In this document: positions 42,423-56,832 of the stretch, in pieces
How positions within the stretch are numbered: position 1 is the stretch's first letter
Layout of the letters: each line of letters opens with the position of its first letter
Assembly: GCF_003286085.1 (NCBI RefSeq)
Contig: NW_020825338.1
Location: forward strand, 62,001 to 126,000
Origin: Drosophila persimilis
Taxonomy: Eukaryota; Arthropoda; Insecta; Diptera; Drosophilidae
Direction: 5' to 3'
Length of the DNA: 64,000 nucleotides
Made by a program: the position numbers and the translations under genes
The notes under the pieces: model-generated
What the model was told of the DNA's origin: nothing
Databases searched by the model: none
What the model saw: only the letters and a program-made list of their open reading frames with translations

Positions 42423-43486
42423 CACACGCCCCTGACTGCTACGGACAATAACCCGAGCCACTCGACTGTATATACAGATGTATTTTGACGTAGATCAAAA
42501 CCAAGCCTTTTTAAAGTACATATATGTATAAGCCAAAACGTGTAAATATATTAATCGATGATCATACTCTTCCTTTTAAGCAGTAACCATCAAATAATAA
42601 CTACAGTTTTGTTTCTGTCATTATTGAATCTACGACTTGTGACATTTTATTAATTACAAGTCGTGAATTCACTAGAACTCGTCCGATCCTGACGGTAACA
42701 AAATATAGATGGTAGATGGCCCTGTTTGGAAATTTATTTATCTGTCGTATAACTTTTAGGGTGTATAAGCTTCATTCAAAAGATTCTTCTATCAAAAAAC
42801 AATTTGGCAACTCGAAAATTTCAAATTTTAGCCAGATAATATTAAATATATATAAAATATTAATATTATTATCGTACCTTATAGCTTATATGAACTGTCC
42901 ATAAGGATAATTTACAGACATTTTCTGTTACATATACAAACGATACAATATTGTCAAGTCCAGCCAAGGACACTTGGAGTACAAATAATTAGACAAGAAA
43001 ACCAAATGACAACATATATGTACATACATATGTACATATCTATTCCGCTCCAACTGCCTGCTTTCCCTATAAGGTTTTAATTGCTGGTCTCACTAACCGC
43101 TAGTTACTTCAAGTCAAGTCTATTGGAAAAAATGTATATTAGCTGCTTAGACACGATGTCCAGCTCACAGTATATTTTATTTATAATTTGCAGTATATGT
43201 TAAGACTCGTTATGGACTCAACCTCTAGTCCAATGCACCAATGTTGAAATCGTGTAGAAATGCCATTTAAAGCCATGTCAACGGACACATCAAATACTAA
43301 TTCGCGGTAAATTCCCGATCGTTTGCCATCAAAATCCAAACTGTTTCAAAAATAAAAAATAATGTAACAAAGTTGTTCACACTGGCATCACTGGCTTATT
43401 TGAAAAAAACGGCCAAATTTATCAACAACATACACATTTCCCCTTCAGGTGTCGCTTTAAATAAAACAAATATTTAGTATAGGCCA
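42423..43486. other. brn 3' region and AT-rich intergenic DNA
   Basis: No gene seen; likely contains the brn 3' UTR. AATAAT-type signals are present, but I do not single one out. Confidence 0.5.
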
Positions 43487-45119
43487 GTTAAGTAGAAAAT
43501 TGATTCATCAATCTTATAAAATTATGTTGGTATGTCTAAATTTTCTATATAGACGGTAATATTCGAAGAAGATCAAAAGCGAGGAATATTTTGAAAATGA
43601 GACGGTATATTTTGGTATTTATTGAATCGGGTAAGGACTTTTTTACGCGGCTGACAACAATGAGTCTCATTCCATACTTTTAAATTATGTACTTAAATTA
43701 CTGTACTTGGATATCGACTTATGGTGAATATGACCCAATTATTGGAGAATATTAACACGACATATCCGGACATTCTGTCGCGGCCGTTTCCTGCCATCAG
43801 GCTATTCAGCAGGTGCTTTCCATGTTTGTTTAACGAAGCAGGGACTACTATTAAACTTGGTACTGATAAGTTAGTTTAAATATGTATTTGATATGCACCA
43901 CATACATATAATATATCCATATAAACTTAGTTCTTTTAAATATACCGCCAAACTATGAACGATTAAAGCGAAACGAAATGCAAAAAATGCATACCCTAGG
44001 AAAGGATATTATAGAATTGAGAAAATATTTGTCATCACAGGCTCTATTTAATGCAGAAACTAGTCAATCTCTGTTTTAACCGATATTTTGGGATCAGGAT
44101 ATATATATAATACACTAATCTAATGCATGAATGGGCCAAACAAATTCAGTTTAAGACAATGTCTTTATTAATTGAAAGCAGCTTGGAAAACAGTATCTTT
44201 ATATAATATTAACGAAATAGGGTATAAAAATGCACATACTCTGGTTGACAAGAAATGAGTCTGCAAATACCATAAAAGTAGTTAATCTTAAACAAATTTG
44301 ATTCAGCAATCATATAAAATTATGTGGGCAAAGTTGAAAGATTTATATAGCTAGTAATATTCGAGGGAAGATCAAAAACGAGTATTTATTGGTAATAACC
44401 GGTTGACGAGAATGAGCCCCATTCCATTCACACAAAATGTTTCTGGGCATACCCTGGGGAAAATGGATGTTATAGAATTAAGAATATTTTTCTTATCCCA
44501 GGCTCCAAAGAAGGCAAAAACAATTTAGTCTCCAATGTAGTCAAAATACAATAAAAGCAAGGACTAAAAACTAGCCAATCTTGAAGAAAATTTATTCATC
44601 AACGGTTTAAAATTATGTGGGCAAACCTAAGGATTTTAGTTAGCCAGAATTATATAACGGAATCACTAAATTGAGCAATATGAACGACTATCTTACGTTT
44701 TTTTGTTTAATTTCGCTTAAACCTTTTTAAGACAAGATCCAATAAAACAAAGTATTTAGAGTAAGCCAGTTAAGTAAAAAATTGACTCATAAATCGTATA
44801 CAAATATATGGGCATTGCAAAATGTTTCATCTAGCTAATAATATTCGACAGAATATCAAAATGGAACAATAGCAATGACTATCCTCTTTCGTTTTTTTTT
44901 TTTGTTTGACCATTTTCGCTAAAAGCTCTTTTTATGAAAATGCAATAAAAGCATGTGTTTAAAATAAACCAATCAAGTAGAAAATAGATTCATAAATCGT
45001 ATAAAATTATGTGGGCATGGCTAAATGTTCTATATAGCTGGTAATATTTCACGGCATATCAAAAACGGCACATGTAAAATATAACTTGAATTTGTCAGTA
45101 TATTTACGGTATATTTTTC

Positions 45120-45214
45120 AACTGAGATGGTATATTTTGGTATATTTTGGTATATTTTGGTATATTTCTTACGGTCGGACGGCATATTTTATCGATAAAT
45201 CCGCGGTCACACTA
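45120..45214 (+). promoter_or_regulatory. Promoter-motif cassette in penultimate repeat unit (DRE + motif 1 + motif 6)
   Basis: Several TTTGGTATATTT copies (fit to the fly core-promoter motif 6 consensus KTYRGTATWTTT) precede TATCGATA (DRE, 45190-45197) and GGTCACACTA (M1BP/motif 1, 45205-45214). Confidence 0.65.
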
Positions 45215-45447
45215 CCACGGAGGGCAATTAATTTTTTCAAGTTTTTAAAAGTTGATTCAAATTCAGATACAATAAAAGCAAGTGTTAAAATTAAGCCAAT
45301 CGAGTAGAAAATAGATTCATAAATCGTATAAAATTATGTGGGCATGGCTAAATGTTCTATATAGCTGGTAATATTTCACGGAATATCAAAAACGGCACAT
45401 GTAAAATATAACTTGAATTTGTCAGTATATTTACGGTATATTTTTCA

Positions 45448-45531
45448 ACTGAGTTGGTATATTTTGGTATATTTTGGTATATTTCTTACGGTCGGACGGC
45501 ATATTTTATCGATAAATCCGCGGTCACACTA
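45448..45531 (+). promoter_or_regulatory. Promoter-motif cassette next to inferred cib first exon
   Basis: Same cassette as in the preceding unit: GTATATTT runs, TATCGATA at 45507-45514 and GGTCACACTA at 45522-45531. It lies about 70 bp upstream of the inferred transcript start, as expected for a TATA-less housekeeping promoter of cib. Confidence 0.65.
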
Positions 45532-45599
45532 CCACGGAGCGCAATTAATTTTTTCAAGTTTTTAAAATTGATTCAAATCCAGTTTTGACGTCGTCCATC

Positions 45600-45790
45600 C
45601 AGTTAGCTTGTGCTCTCCGCGGCCGAATTGAATGAAAATAAATTTCTGAAATCAAGTGTAAAAATTTGCATAGTGTATACCGCTTATATATAAATATATA
45701 TAGAGCAGAGCCAACCAAACCTAGCCAGATAGCTACACCTCACCGGTATCTTTTTTTTGTGAATCCAAACCAAACAAAAAACAACTTAAG
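45600..45790 (+). other. cib: Inferred 5' non-coding exon of cib
   Basis: About 190 bp of A-rich leader-like sequence ending AACTTAAG at 45790 and followed by a consensus donor GTGAGCC. It lies directly after the DRE/motif-1 cassette, and the cib ATG follows an acceptor at 49156. Start position is approximate; cDNA would settle it. Confidence 0.55.
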
Positions 45791-48700
45791 GTGAGCCTAA
45801 CATTTAATTTATTTTAATTCTGATCCGCCTCCGCCCCCCTCCCCTTATATTGTGGGCCGGCAATTTCTTTTCAATTCTCCTTCCATTGTGGCAGACGGCC
45901 AAAAGAAATCTGCAAGAAGAAGCCGAAGACAGAAGAGAGTAGAAAAAGCACTTAACTGGTTTTTTTTGTTGACTGCGCTTCTTCATTGATTGCAGAAATG
46001 ATGAGTATGGGGAAGAGTGAGAGATTTCTCAGATTTGTTATAAATATTTATTATGGTGGTTTACCCGTTAGGTTTGGCTTTTATACCTCTCTCCCTCTCG
46101 CCCCTTGTAAAACGCAGCTGTTGAAGCGCCTTTGTCGCTGTTTCCTTTTATGTGTGTGTGTGAGGTTAAAGCTTTTCTTTTGCTCCCTCTCCCTACCTGA
46201 GCGTGCCGGCCGGCATTTTTTTACTTCGTTTTTTTATACGCCTGCTTGTATGTGTCTGCTGCTTTGGGCGGGGCGCTTTTGACGCTGCTTAATATCCTCC
46301 CCACGAAAACTACGGCTTGCGCGCAAGTCATGCACATGCACATGTGTGTGTCTCTTTTTGCGGGGCGTGGCAGCGGCGCTTGCAGTGGCTGGCTGTGCTG
46401 TCACCAATTTCAAATTTGTTATCGCAAAAAAATTATTTTAAAATGAAAAAAATTTAACAGACGGATGAGTAGGCTTTGCCGCCTGCATATACACATACAT
46501 ATGTGCATATTTAAAATTCACTGTGAATTTCTCTGTCGCTTATATGTATGTACATATATGTATTGATATGCATATGTACGTATATTTTTATATACAGTAG
46601 TATGTACATATTTTTGTACGTGCCGCAGGAGTTGGCGACGCTGGCTGAGGCTGATTCTGGTGGCAGCGCCGGCGAGGGTGTAAAACGGACGTGTCTGTCA
46701 TTTCTCCCCTTTTTTCGAATTTCGCTCTGCGCTCTGCTGCTGCCCGTCTGCTACTCGGTGCTGTGCCTCAACTTCGCCTGGTACCTCTTCTCGCTCCCTT
46801 CTCCGTCTGGCCTTTGCCACGCATCAGCACTCTTTTGACTCATTTTGGCTTTCAAATGTGTCCAAAACTAATTTTTTGTTGGCAGCTTGGCGCCGACTCC
46901 ACCTCCATGGGCTCCCCCTCGTTAAGAGCTCCAATCAGCAAACAAAGTCATAAACCCAAAAGCACTACAAGATATAAAATTAACAAAAACAGGAAAAAAG
47001 AAAGAAAGAAAGAGAGTTGGAAAGAGCGCTGTGAGCTGTGGAAAGCTGACAAAAGACGGCTGGAAAGAAGCAGCAAAAGAGAGTGTGTGGGCAGAGCCAG
47101 AGCACCGGCAGCAACAACAGCAATACGAGCTGGCAAACCGCAGCAGCAGCAGCGGTGGCGGCGGCGTGGCGACAACGACAGAGCCGGCAATGGCAATGCC
47201 AACGGCAAACGTCGGCTGATGATTCATCGGTCGCTTTAAGCGGGGCGACCATATTTCGAAGTTGGCAGTTGATTCACGGCAAACTTCATCCTATCCACCC
47301 CGTCTCCCCACACCACACATCACCATTCCAATCAACTCATTTTGTATGTATGCAGAGTTGCATGTTGATTCTCCTTTGTTTTGCTGCCTGCCAAGGAGCT
47401 GACTAATACGAAACCCCGTTTATGTGATGTCAATTAATCGACGGCAAATCGCTAACGATTTCAATGGACGATCAGCATTTAATAGTTCACGATCAATTGG
47501 TAATCATGATCAGATGGCTACGCATAAACAATCTCAGAGACTTGAACTGTGCTTGTGCAATGTGAGGATTGCGCAGAGAGCGCTCCCTCTCCCACAATAA
47601 TTGCATACTTTGTATCAATTGTAATTGTCGCAAAAAGAGAGAGCGAGAGAGAGAGAGAGAGAGAGCGATAGAATAGGCAACCCCGTATAGATACACCTTG
47701 GTTGAGCTTAGCTTGGGGGAGTGGAGTGGGTTGGATTGAACTTTTGGAGTGGCGCAGAGAACTGAGGTGAGGTGCCTTGCCACAGGAGGCCGTTAGTAGT
47801 AGTCAATCCACAATGATTGGCTATCCGCTTTAGGCGCAGCTTTAAGACCATTTATGGTCTGTAAATGCACAATACATACATAGAAATATACACATGCATA
47901 CATACATACATATATGTATAGAGATTTGTTGGTTTTGGTGCGGTCGCTGCCCTTGTAACGCTTGCAGCTGTTCAATTATCGGGATGCAGAAGCAATACTA
48001 CTTTGATGACTTGATTTCGATATTGATGAAAGGCGGACAAAGCAAATTCTTTGTGGAAATAATAATGCTGATAGCGGACATGAGTGAAGCATGGGTTGGG
48101 GCACGCACACTGGGACCCTGGGACCAAGGGGACCTTTAGTTCGAATTTTGCAACTAAAAATAAACGTGATAAAATGCAATTTAACAGCCCGACCACGGCC
48201 TCGGTTTCAGCCCCAACCGAACGGCCAGCATTCTTCAAGAACGTTCTCCGTAACGCCCTGATAACGGCGGCCAGAGAATAAAACAAAAGAAATACGAAAG
48301 AGAACCGAACCGAACCGAACCCGAACCCCAGTCATGAGTCGAATTTGAGTTTAATCTCTTTCCCCGCTTGATGACGATGACGAAAGGTTCGCTGAACTCA
48401 TTCTTTGCTTTTACCCTGTTCCTCTCCTCTTTAGTGCTGGATTCCTGATAGGAACCCCACGCACACAATCACAAAATAACGCAAATTGCAGTCCTCTTCA
48501 TTCTCCTCGTCCTTTGATCATGACTCATCGGTTATCGGTTGACAAATTCATGATTAATATATTGTTTTGCAATTTTATTACAATCTTTCGATGGGGAAAT
48601 CGTAACCGTAAATCAACGGTAAACAAAGAAATGTCTTCTACGAAAATGAATAATGTATTTATTAAAGCGCAGAAACAAACAACTTGCTATCAATGTTTGT

Positions 48701-49156
48701 TTCCGCCTAATCGAACTGGCTGATATCCTCTTCCGCTCGAAAAGAAGAAAAGAATGTAAGGAATGAAGGGAGAATGGAATAGAAACGTGTTTCTAACCCG
48801 ATAAGTCTAACCATATGGTGCATCTGTCTGGAAATCTGAGACCATAGCAGCGGCAATCACAGCAAAGATAGAGAAACAGATGTGGTATCCAGAATTCAAA
48901 AGTTAGTGGATGTGATATCAACCGATTCTATCCAGTTTGCATACACTTAATGCACATGCACTTTTCTCGGTTACAAGTTACTTTAAATTATATCCTTCAC
49001 AGCTAAGAAAGCTAATCTCAGTTCTCTTAAGACGGATAAAGAGGGCACAATAGATCTTTGAATTCGAGTATGTTAAACGTCCCTGAAATATGCATATTTA
49101 TATACCCTTTCCTATTGCTCCCTCGCTAATTTTTAACAAAAATTGTACCCTTTCAG
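45791..49156. other. Inferred first intron of cib (3.4 kb), no other gene seen
   Basis: Contains GA and TATG microsatellites (for example about 47637-47666) and a CAG/CAA-rich stretch near 47100-47170. Open frames there (such as 46691-47239) show low-complexity composition and no domain. Confidence 0.55.
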
Positions 49157-49819
49157 ATGGCATCCACAGCCCCAGCACTTAAGGATCTGCCCAAGGTGGC
49201 CGAGAACCTGAAGAGCCAATTGGAGGGTTTCAACACGGAGAAACTGAAGAATGCCAGCACCCAGGAGAAGATAATTTTGCCCACAGCCGAGGGTGAGTTT
49301 GGATAGTAGGTTAGATCTCGATAAAAGAGAAAAACTGAGGGGAGCTCTTTCGAACAGATGTGGCTGCCGAGAAGACCCAACAATCGATCTTCGAGGGCAT
49401 CACTGCATTCGATCAGAACAACTTGAAGCACACCGAGACCAACGAGAAGAACCCGTTGCCCGATAAGGAAGGTGAGTGTCAGTGTGTCTGTCTGGCTGTC
49501 TGTCTGGCCATATTCTGCTCTGTTTGGACACCATCTGTTGTTGGCCATAAAACGATATTGGCCCGGCCTTGCCGCTGCCATAGCGGTTGTTTCTCGTGTC
49601 TGTCTGGCTGGCCAAGCGGATTGCCATAGTTGGTGAATGCAACTAATGTGCGCTCTATTTCTCTGTTGTTCGATTGCAGCTATTGAACAGGAGAAGGAGA
49701 AGAATCAATTCATAGCCGGCATCGAGAATTTCGATGCGAAAAAGTTGAAGCACACCGAGACCAACGAGAAGAACGTGCTGCCTACCAAGGAGGTCATCGA
49801 GGCCGAGAAGAAGGCCTAA
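49157..49819 (+). CDS. cib: Ciboulot, three-repeat beta-thymosin/WH2 actin-binding protein
   Basis: Cytoplasmic G-actin-binding protein that promotes barbed-end actin assembly (profilin-like role), needed in fly brain metamorphosis. Three coding exons (49157-49292, 49358-49471, 49680-49819) with GT-AG introns of 65 and 208 nt give 129 aa, the known size. The ATG follows the acceptor TTTCAG directly. Three beta-thymosin repeats are visible: [40 protein letters not shown] and [20 protein letters not shown]. The second and third keep the LKHTET actin-binding signature; the first is the divergent LKNAST form typical of this protein. Frames across both joins give TAE-DVAAEK and DKE-AIEQEK. Confidence 0.96.
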
Positions 49820-50213
49820 GCCAAAATGGCAGGCGCATCCAGCATTGCCAACTACGTTGCATCTCTCTTAAGCGCATACAAAAACACACACACTCTCACA
49901 CTCACACACACACACTATACGTATATATGTTTTTTTTTCCTTTTTCCATTTGCTAAAACCATCAAAACGAACATTCAGTTCAGGCTAACGTACATACGAG
50001 TAATAGAAGGAGAACCCACGAAGCACAGACTCAAGCCGCCTCATTCGCCGCCATCCATCAGAAAAGCTCCACAATAACTTGAACAATTACCGGAATGGCA
50101 TTGCCAGTCATTGCAGCGATGGTTGGTGGGGGGAGAGAGAAAGAGAGAGCGAGAGAGAGAGAGAGAGAGAGAGCTTGCAACACAGATCGTGAGACTGTTA
50201 CTGTACCACATCC

Positions 50214-50219
50214 AATAAA
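50214..50219 (+). terminator. cib: cib polyadenylation signal AATAAA
   Basis: AATAAA about 395 bp past the cib stop, followed by a TGTCTGCC/T-rich stretch. A GA microsatellite (about 50135-50172) lies in the 3' UTR. Other AATAAA-like signals follow, so longer transcripts are possible. Confidence 0.6.
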
Positions 50220-51399
50220 TTATTGTCTGCCTGCTTGAAAAAGTATTTTTTTTATTATTATTTTTTTACATGTATGTATTTTGGTTTTCTCTTTGCAAAT
50301 TGTATTATGTACTAACAAAGCTGCCGATGCCGCCGTAGCCGTAGCCGTCGCCGCTGTTGCTGGCAACACAGTGTCTCATTCCTACAAACGTATTTAACAT
50401 TAAACATTCGTCTATAAAAAAGCCCCCTCCCCCTATAAATATATATTTGTGCATAATTGTTTCCAAAACACACGAAAAAACCACTTACTTTACTCAAATG
50501 AAACGCAATAAGAGAAACAAAACAAAAGGAAACATATGAGAAATACTTTTTAAAAGGCATGAAAACCACACACGTATGAAGCGTATAAAACGAAACAACT
50601 AGTATGGAAAACGATATAAGACAAAAGCAAACATTTTTATAAAGAGTATGTGTAATTTTTTAATGAACTTTTTTTTATATACTTTACATATGATATATTT
50701 ATACTGGAAAAACAAAAATAAAACCATAAATATAACATTTTATAACAAAAACGTATTCAAAATAATGGTTTCTTTCTTTATCGGGCGGCGAATTTGAGTG
50801 GGGTAAAAAGAGTACAATCTTGGAGGCACTTGCTTTCCATTCGTTAATCAATCGATTAGCTGTCGATAACATTGACAAAATTTCAAACATATTTATAGAT
50901 TGGCCGATTGCGTGAATTAAACATTTATCACCCGTTCATGGTCACCTATCCTTCTGATTGGTCGATTCCATGGAAACTGTGATTTTTCTTTTGTTCAATC
51001 GGAAGTCTGGCCTCTTCTATATATATCTATTTAAATGATATACTGTTCCGATATTGATCTAACAGATCCGATGTTCCTTGTAATCCGATTTATGTCGACG
51101 GCTTATCTCTATTAATATCTATAAAAATTTTGGGTCGTTGTGGTCCCGTAGTTCCCCCCCATGGCTGGTGTTCTTGCCCACTAGTATATTAATATTATTA
51201 TATATATTTATATTTAATATACATATATGCTATATATAGAACTGTCTGCAAGGGTACAAAAAAGGAGCAAATATTACTATATATAAGAGTACATATATGT
51301 ATATTTTTCATAGTAATTATACAAACCCCTCCAGAGAAGAGGGTATCAGTGGAGGCGGAGAGTCAAATTTAATGCATTTTCAAGGAGATTATAACTTCA
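50220..51399. other. cib-Nsun2 convergent intergenic region, no gene seen
   Basis: AT-rich DNA with T-runs near 50250 and TATA-rich microsatellite near 51185-51235. It should include 3' UTRs of both genes. Confidence 0.5.
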
Positions 51400-53733
51400 T
51401 TAACTCTCCGTTGCCGGTTCATCCGCTTCCATAGCTGTGGGTGTTGTCGCTTTGGCCTCTATCTCTGCGCCATTAGCCCCATTCTCTGCGGCGGATGCTG
51501 CTCCTGCTGCTGCTGCTGCTGCTGCGGCGGCCGCCTTCTTGGCCTCCTCGTATTTGTTGACCTCAAACTTGCTGAGATCGGCGCCGAGCAGACGGAGGAT
51601 GTGAATGGTCTCGTCGCGATCGACATAGGCCCGCAGGCTAGAAGTGCCGCGCCATCCAACCACGAATAGGGTGAACTGTTCGTCCACGTACTTCAGGATG
51701 CAGCTGCCCACGCCTAGAGCAAAATGTCAGAAGATGGAGATTACAAAATTCTGCGACATAAGTGGTTATTCGGCTTACCGAGCTCACTGCAGCGGTCCTG
51801 GGTGGCCTGCTTCAGTTCGTGGGTCGAGGGCGGTTTCGTGGGATCGGTGCAGTTAAGCAGCCGGACCAGATCGTCGCGATGGATCTCGATGCGACGACTG
51901 CTGCCCATGAACGCGTTGGAGGTCTGCAAACCCTCTTGTGCTAGCCGATATGGATGAACCGTGTGGCGGTTCTCGCAGCGGACAAATGTCTTTACACCTG
52001 TGTTTATAATCTTGATGTTGTGCTCGTTGTTCACCACCAGCTTCCGGATGGGCTCCGAGCAGTAATAGATGTTCTTTTTCTTCTCGGTGACGCAGCGGGT
52101 GAGGAGACAGCGCTTGCTGAGCGACTCGTCCAGCTGGTAGAACTCCTTGATGGCATTGTAGTCGGCATCTTCCTCTCCAAAGAACACATACGGATCCTCC
52201 TTATACCCATGGAGTCGTTTTCGCTTCCGCTGTGGTCCCCACGGCACGTTCTTCGCCTCGATGGGCTTGCCGGACTCGTCGAGTTGGGGCTCTTCGACGG
52301 CAGTTTTAGCTGCTTTCTCCACCAAGTCTTGCACATCGTTCTTCTCGAAGCTGAGCTGGCGGCGCTTAACGATGACGGCCACAAAGAAGCCGCCGGTGTC
52401 CTGCAGATGCGGCAATATCCGCATGCACTTGTTCAGGTTAATCTTGGCCATGTCCTCGGCGGGCAGCGGGAACATGGCTGGACGGATGATGGTGTGCAGT
52501 GTCTCCGGTACCTCGTCGAAGCTTGTGTATACAGTATCCACCTCCTTGGTGGCCAGTTTCCAGTCTGTCATGCCGGGATTGTACTTCAAGCCGGGCACTA
52601 GGTGACCAGCATCCACCAGCTCGAGGGCTCCATCGGCATCCTTCAGAATGCGCTGCAGCACAGCCTCGTTCTCAATGGGATTGAGAGAGCAGGTGGAATA
52701 GACCAGGCGCCCACCCACCTCGAGCATCTCGGCACCGCGACGCACAATGCGGTACTGTATCCCATGAAGGTTGTAGGCCTGGGCCAAGTTCCACTTGGTC
52801 CAGATATCGGGATTCTTTCGGAGCGTACCATCTCCGGAACATGGGACATCACAGAGGATCTTGTCGAACTTGAGAACGGACTTGGCACCGTCCTCGTTGC
52901 TCTGCAACAGGTTCGGAAAGATGCTGCTGTCGTGGTTGGTCACCAGCAGGCAGGGCGAGTTCAGACGCTTTGCCTGGTGAACCAGCATGTAGCAGCGATT
53001 ATTGTCCACATCGTTGGCCAGGACAAACCCGGGCGGGATCTTGTGCTCCTCGGGCGAGGCGTGCAGGGCTTCGATAAGCTGGGCCGTCTTGGAGCCGGGC
53101 GCAGCACACATATCCAGGACCTTGTCCGTGGGCTTCACGTCCAGCACAATGGGTGGGATCATAGAGACGGCCTCCTGACGACTGATACTTCCCGCCGTCG
53201 TTTCCACAATGAGAAAGTTGTGCAGCCGGTAAAGAGGCTCTGAGCGTCGAATGTCCTTGCGCGTGAGTTGCAGCTGATAGGCCATCCCGTTGGGATACCA
53301 GGGCAGGCACAGGGGTCGCTCCACTTGCTCTGGCGGCTTTTGGTGTAGTTCCGCCACCGCGCGCACATATTCGGTGAAGAGCTGCGTCTCGATGATGTTC
53401 AGCAGGGCCTTCGCCTCGCCCTTGAAACCCGTCACACGAAACGTGGTTGGCAGATTGTCGCGAATGGATTCGAGGAACTGCGTCCATTCCTCCTCTGTGT
53501 GGCAAATCTTCTGTAGGTGATAGTACTTGATGAATGATATATTGTCGCGTTTGGTCTCCTCGTAAGGCTCGGAACGCCGATCGGGGCGTTGTGGACCCTG
53601 AATCACAGTAATGGGAATTACAGAAAAAAAAACTATAGTTTTAAGAGAAAAATTGATGGAAAAGGCTACGTACGTTTTCGCGCTTTTGGCGTTTTCGGGC
53701 CGCAAAGGGATTCTGTTTCTTTCCACGCGCCAT
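51400..53733 (-). CDS. Nsun2: NSUN2-type RNA cytosine-C5 methyltransferase, 3 exons
   Basis: Methylates cytosine C5 in tRNAs (and other RNAs) using SAM; nuclear. Exons 53733-53674, 53597-51779 and 51713-51400, joined by GT-AG introns of 76 and 65 nt, give 730 aa. The N-terminus MARGKKQNPFAARKRQKREN is basic. A PUA-like/RsmB-type N-domain leads to the Rossmann core: VLDMCAAPGSKTAQLIEAL (SAM motif), DVPCSGDGTLRKNP (motif IV) and VYSTCSLNPIENEAV (motif VI with the catalytic Cys). The C-domain with KRKRLHGYKEDPYVFF is NSUN2-specific. The last exon ends with a poly-Ala run and acidic/Thr tail, low complexity and likely variable. Convergent with cib, divergent from the next gene. Confidence 0.94.
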
Positions 53734-54154
53734 TGTCAAAGAATTTCTTCGTGCTAGTCCAAGTATATGAAAAATTATGAACAAATATTTATTTTTCAGG
53801 CGCCCACAGTACGAAACAGCCGGCAACACGTGTTGGATTGAAGTCTGGCAGCACTGTCTAGGTGGCATAGCGCTGCCAGAATATGTTCGATAACTCAATA
53901 ATGGTGACAAGGTACTATAGTGAGGTAAATATATATTAGTTTCAGCCTTTATTATAATCATTATAATCATTCTTTATCAGTATAATACCCCGCTTAAAGT
54001 TATATTTGGATATGATCATCAAACATTGAAAATCATCCCGAGTGACGTCACAGTGTAGCAGAATGCGCCACCTTCTCTCATTTGGTTGTATTTGGAGTAA
54101 TCGAAAGCGCATTTCGATAGCACAGTCACCATTTTCAAAAAAGTCGAATCCAAA
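53734..54154. promoter_or_regulatory. Divergent promoter region, Nsun2 / putative dgt4
   Basis: 421 bp between two oppositely directed ATGs, so the genes must share or split a short promoter. A GTTCGATAACTC motif (CGATA) lies near 53886. No TATA box in a convincing position. Confidence 0.55.
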
Positions 54155-54709
54155 ATGGAATCATCATTCTTAGCTGCAAACAATGGTCTCGAAGATATAC
54201 AATATTTAATACATCTGGAAGCCATCAAGCGATTCACCGAAGACAACAAGAACGTTCAGCGCAATGTGGAGGAGCACGCGCGTAACTGGCTAGACGCCAA
54301 GTGCGAGTACCAAAGCCACTACCAGCGCTTGGTCGGCATTGCGAAGTGCACCCTGCTGCGGAACGCCGCAGACGCTCAGAAAAGCGTTTCTCTTGATCAG
54401 GCCCCCCCATGTATAGCCAGCGATGTGAAAATGTTGGCATCAAAAATTGATAGCGACAAAGAACCCACGATGTTAGACCAACAGACCATTGAGCAGTGCA
54501 GAATCAAGCTGGAGACGGGCCACCGAGCGCGCTCCCAACTTAGAAAGCAGCAGCAAAACTGTGCCGACAATCACGAGGCCCTCAAGTCGGTGCACGCGTC
54601 GGTGGAGCTTGTGGAGAACGGTCTGGAAGCGGCTATTCTTCAGGCACTGGACAATCCGGTCAGTGAGCTACCGCCGAGGGAATCGGGCAAGAATGTTGAC
54701 TCGTCATAA
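54155..54709 (+). CDS. dgt4: Small helical protein, probable augmin subunit Dgt4
   Basis: 184 aa, single exon, ATG at 54155 (MESSFLAANNGLEDIQYLIH). No classical domain; composition is helical, charged and Gln-rich (VQRNVEEHARNWLDAKCEY, RIKLETGHRARSQLRKQQQN), consistent with a coiled-coil protein. I propose Dgt4, a subunit of the augmin complex that recruits gamma-tubulin to spindle microtubules, because size fits (about 188 aa recalled) and its place beside Tip60 fits my memory of the D. melanogaster X; the sequence itself does not prove it. Only about 265 bp separate its stop from the Tip60 stop, so the genes are convergent. The start is the first ATG of the open frame. Confidence 0.6.
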   Translation: MESSFLAANNGLEDIQYLIHLEAIKRFTEDNKNVQRNVEEHARNWLDAKCEYQSHYQRLVGIAKCTLLRNAADAQKSVSLDQAPPCIASDVKMLASKIDSDKEPTMLDQQTIEQCRIKLETGHRARSQLRKQQQNCADNHEALKSVHASVELVENGLEAAILQALDNPVSELPPRESGKNVDSS

Positions 54710-54973
54710 ATATATTTGGAATACATGGATTCTTTGTACATTATTAAAAGCGTAACAGATAAAAACTATTATTTACGAACTACAAGGCTTCCAGTTAGTC
54801 TCTTGCGGGGCTCGGGGCATGCCAGCGCTGGTCAGGTCAGTCCTGCGGCGGGTAGCCGGCTCAAGCGACCACGCTGTGGCTGGGTTAATAGCAATAGCAG
54901 GCCATCTACAATGAATTTACAAATATTATAGCTAGGTGTAAGCGAGCGTTGCATGGCAGGGTGAGAGGTTGGG

Positions 54974-56832
<1,859 letters not shown>

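Larger units (their letters stand above)
43487..45550. repeat. Degenerate tandem repeat array between brn and cib
   Basis: At least six related units share an anchor resembling AAATCGTATAAAATTATGTG followed by GGCA and a TATATAGCTGGTAATATTC segment, with anchors near 43521, 44319, 44612, 44805, 45006 and 45332. Spacing varies (about 190-330 bp, one larger gap). The last two units (44986-45240 and 45312-45550; period 326 bp) are nearly identical. No coding capacity. Confidence 0.8.

Noticed and set aside
46691..47239. 182-codon ORF in the cib intron
   Set aside because: Low-complexity, no domain, overlapping open frames on both strands.
51954..53243. Two plus-strand ORFs of over 200 codons
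   Set aside because: Antisense of the large Nsun2 exon.
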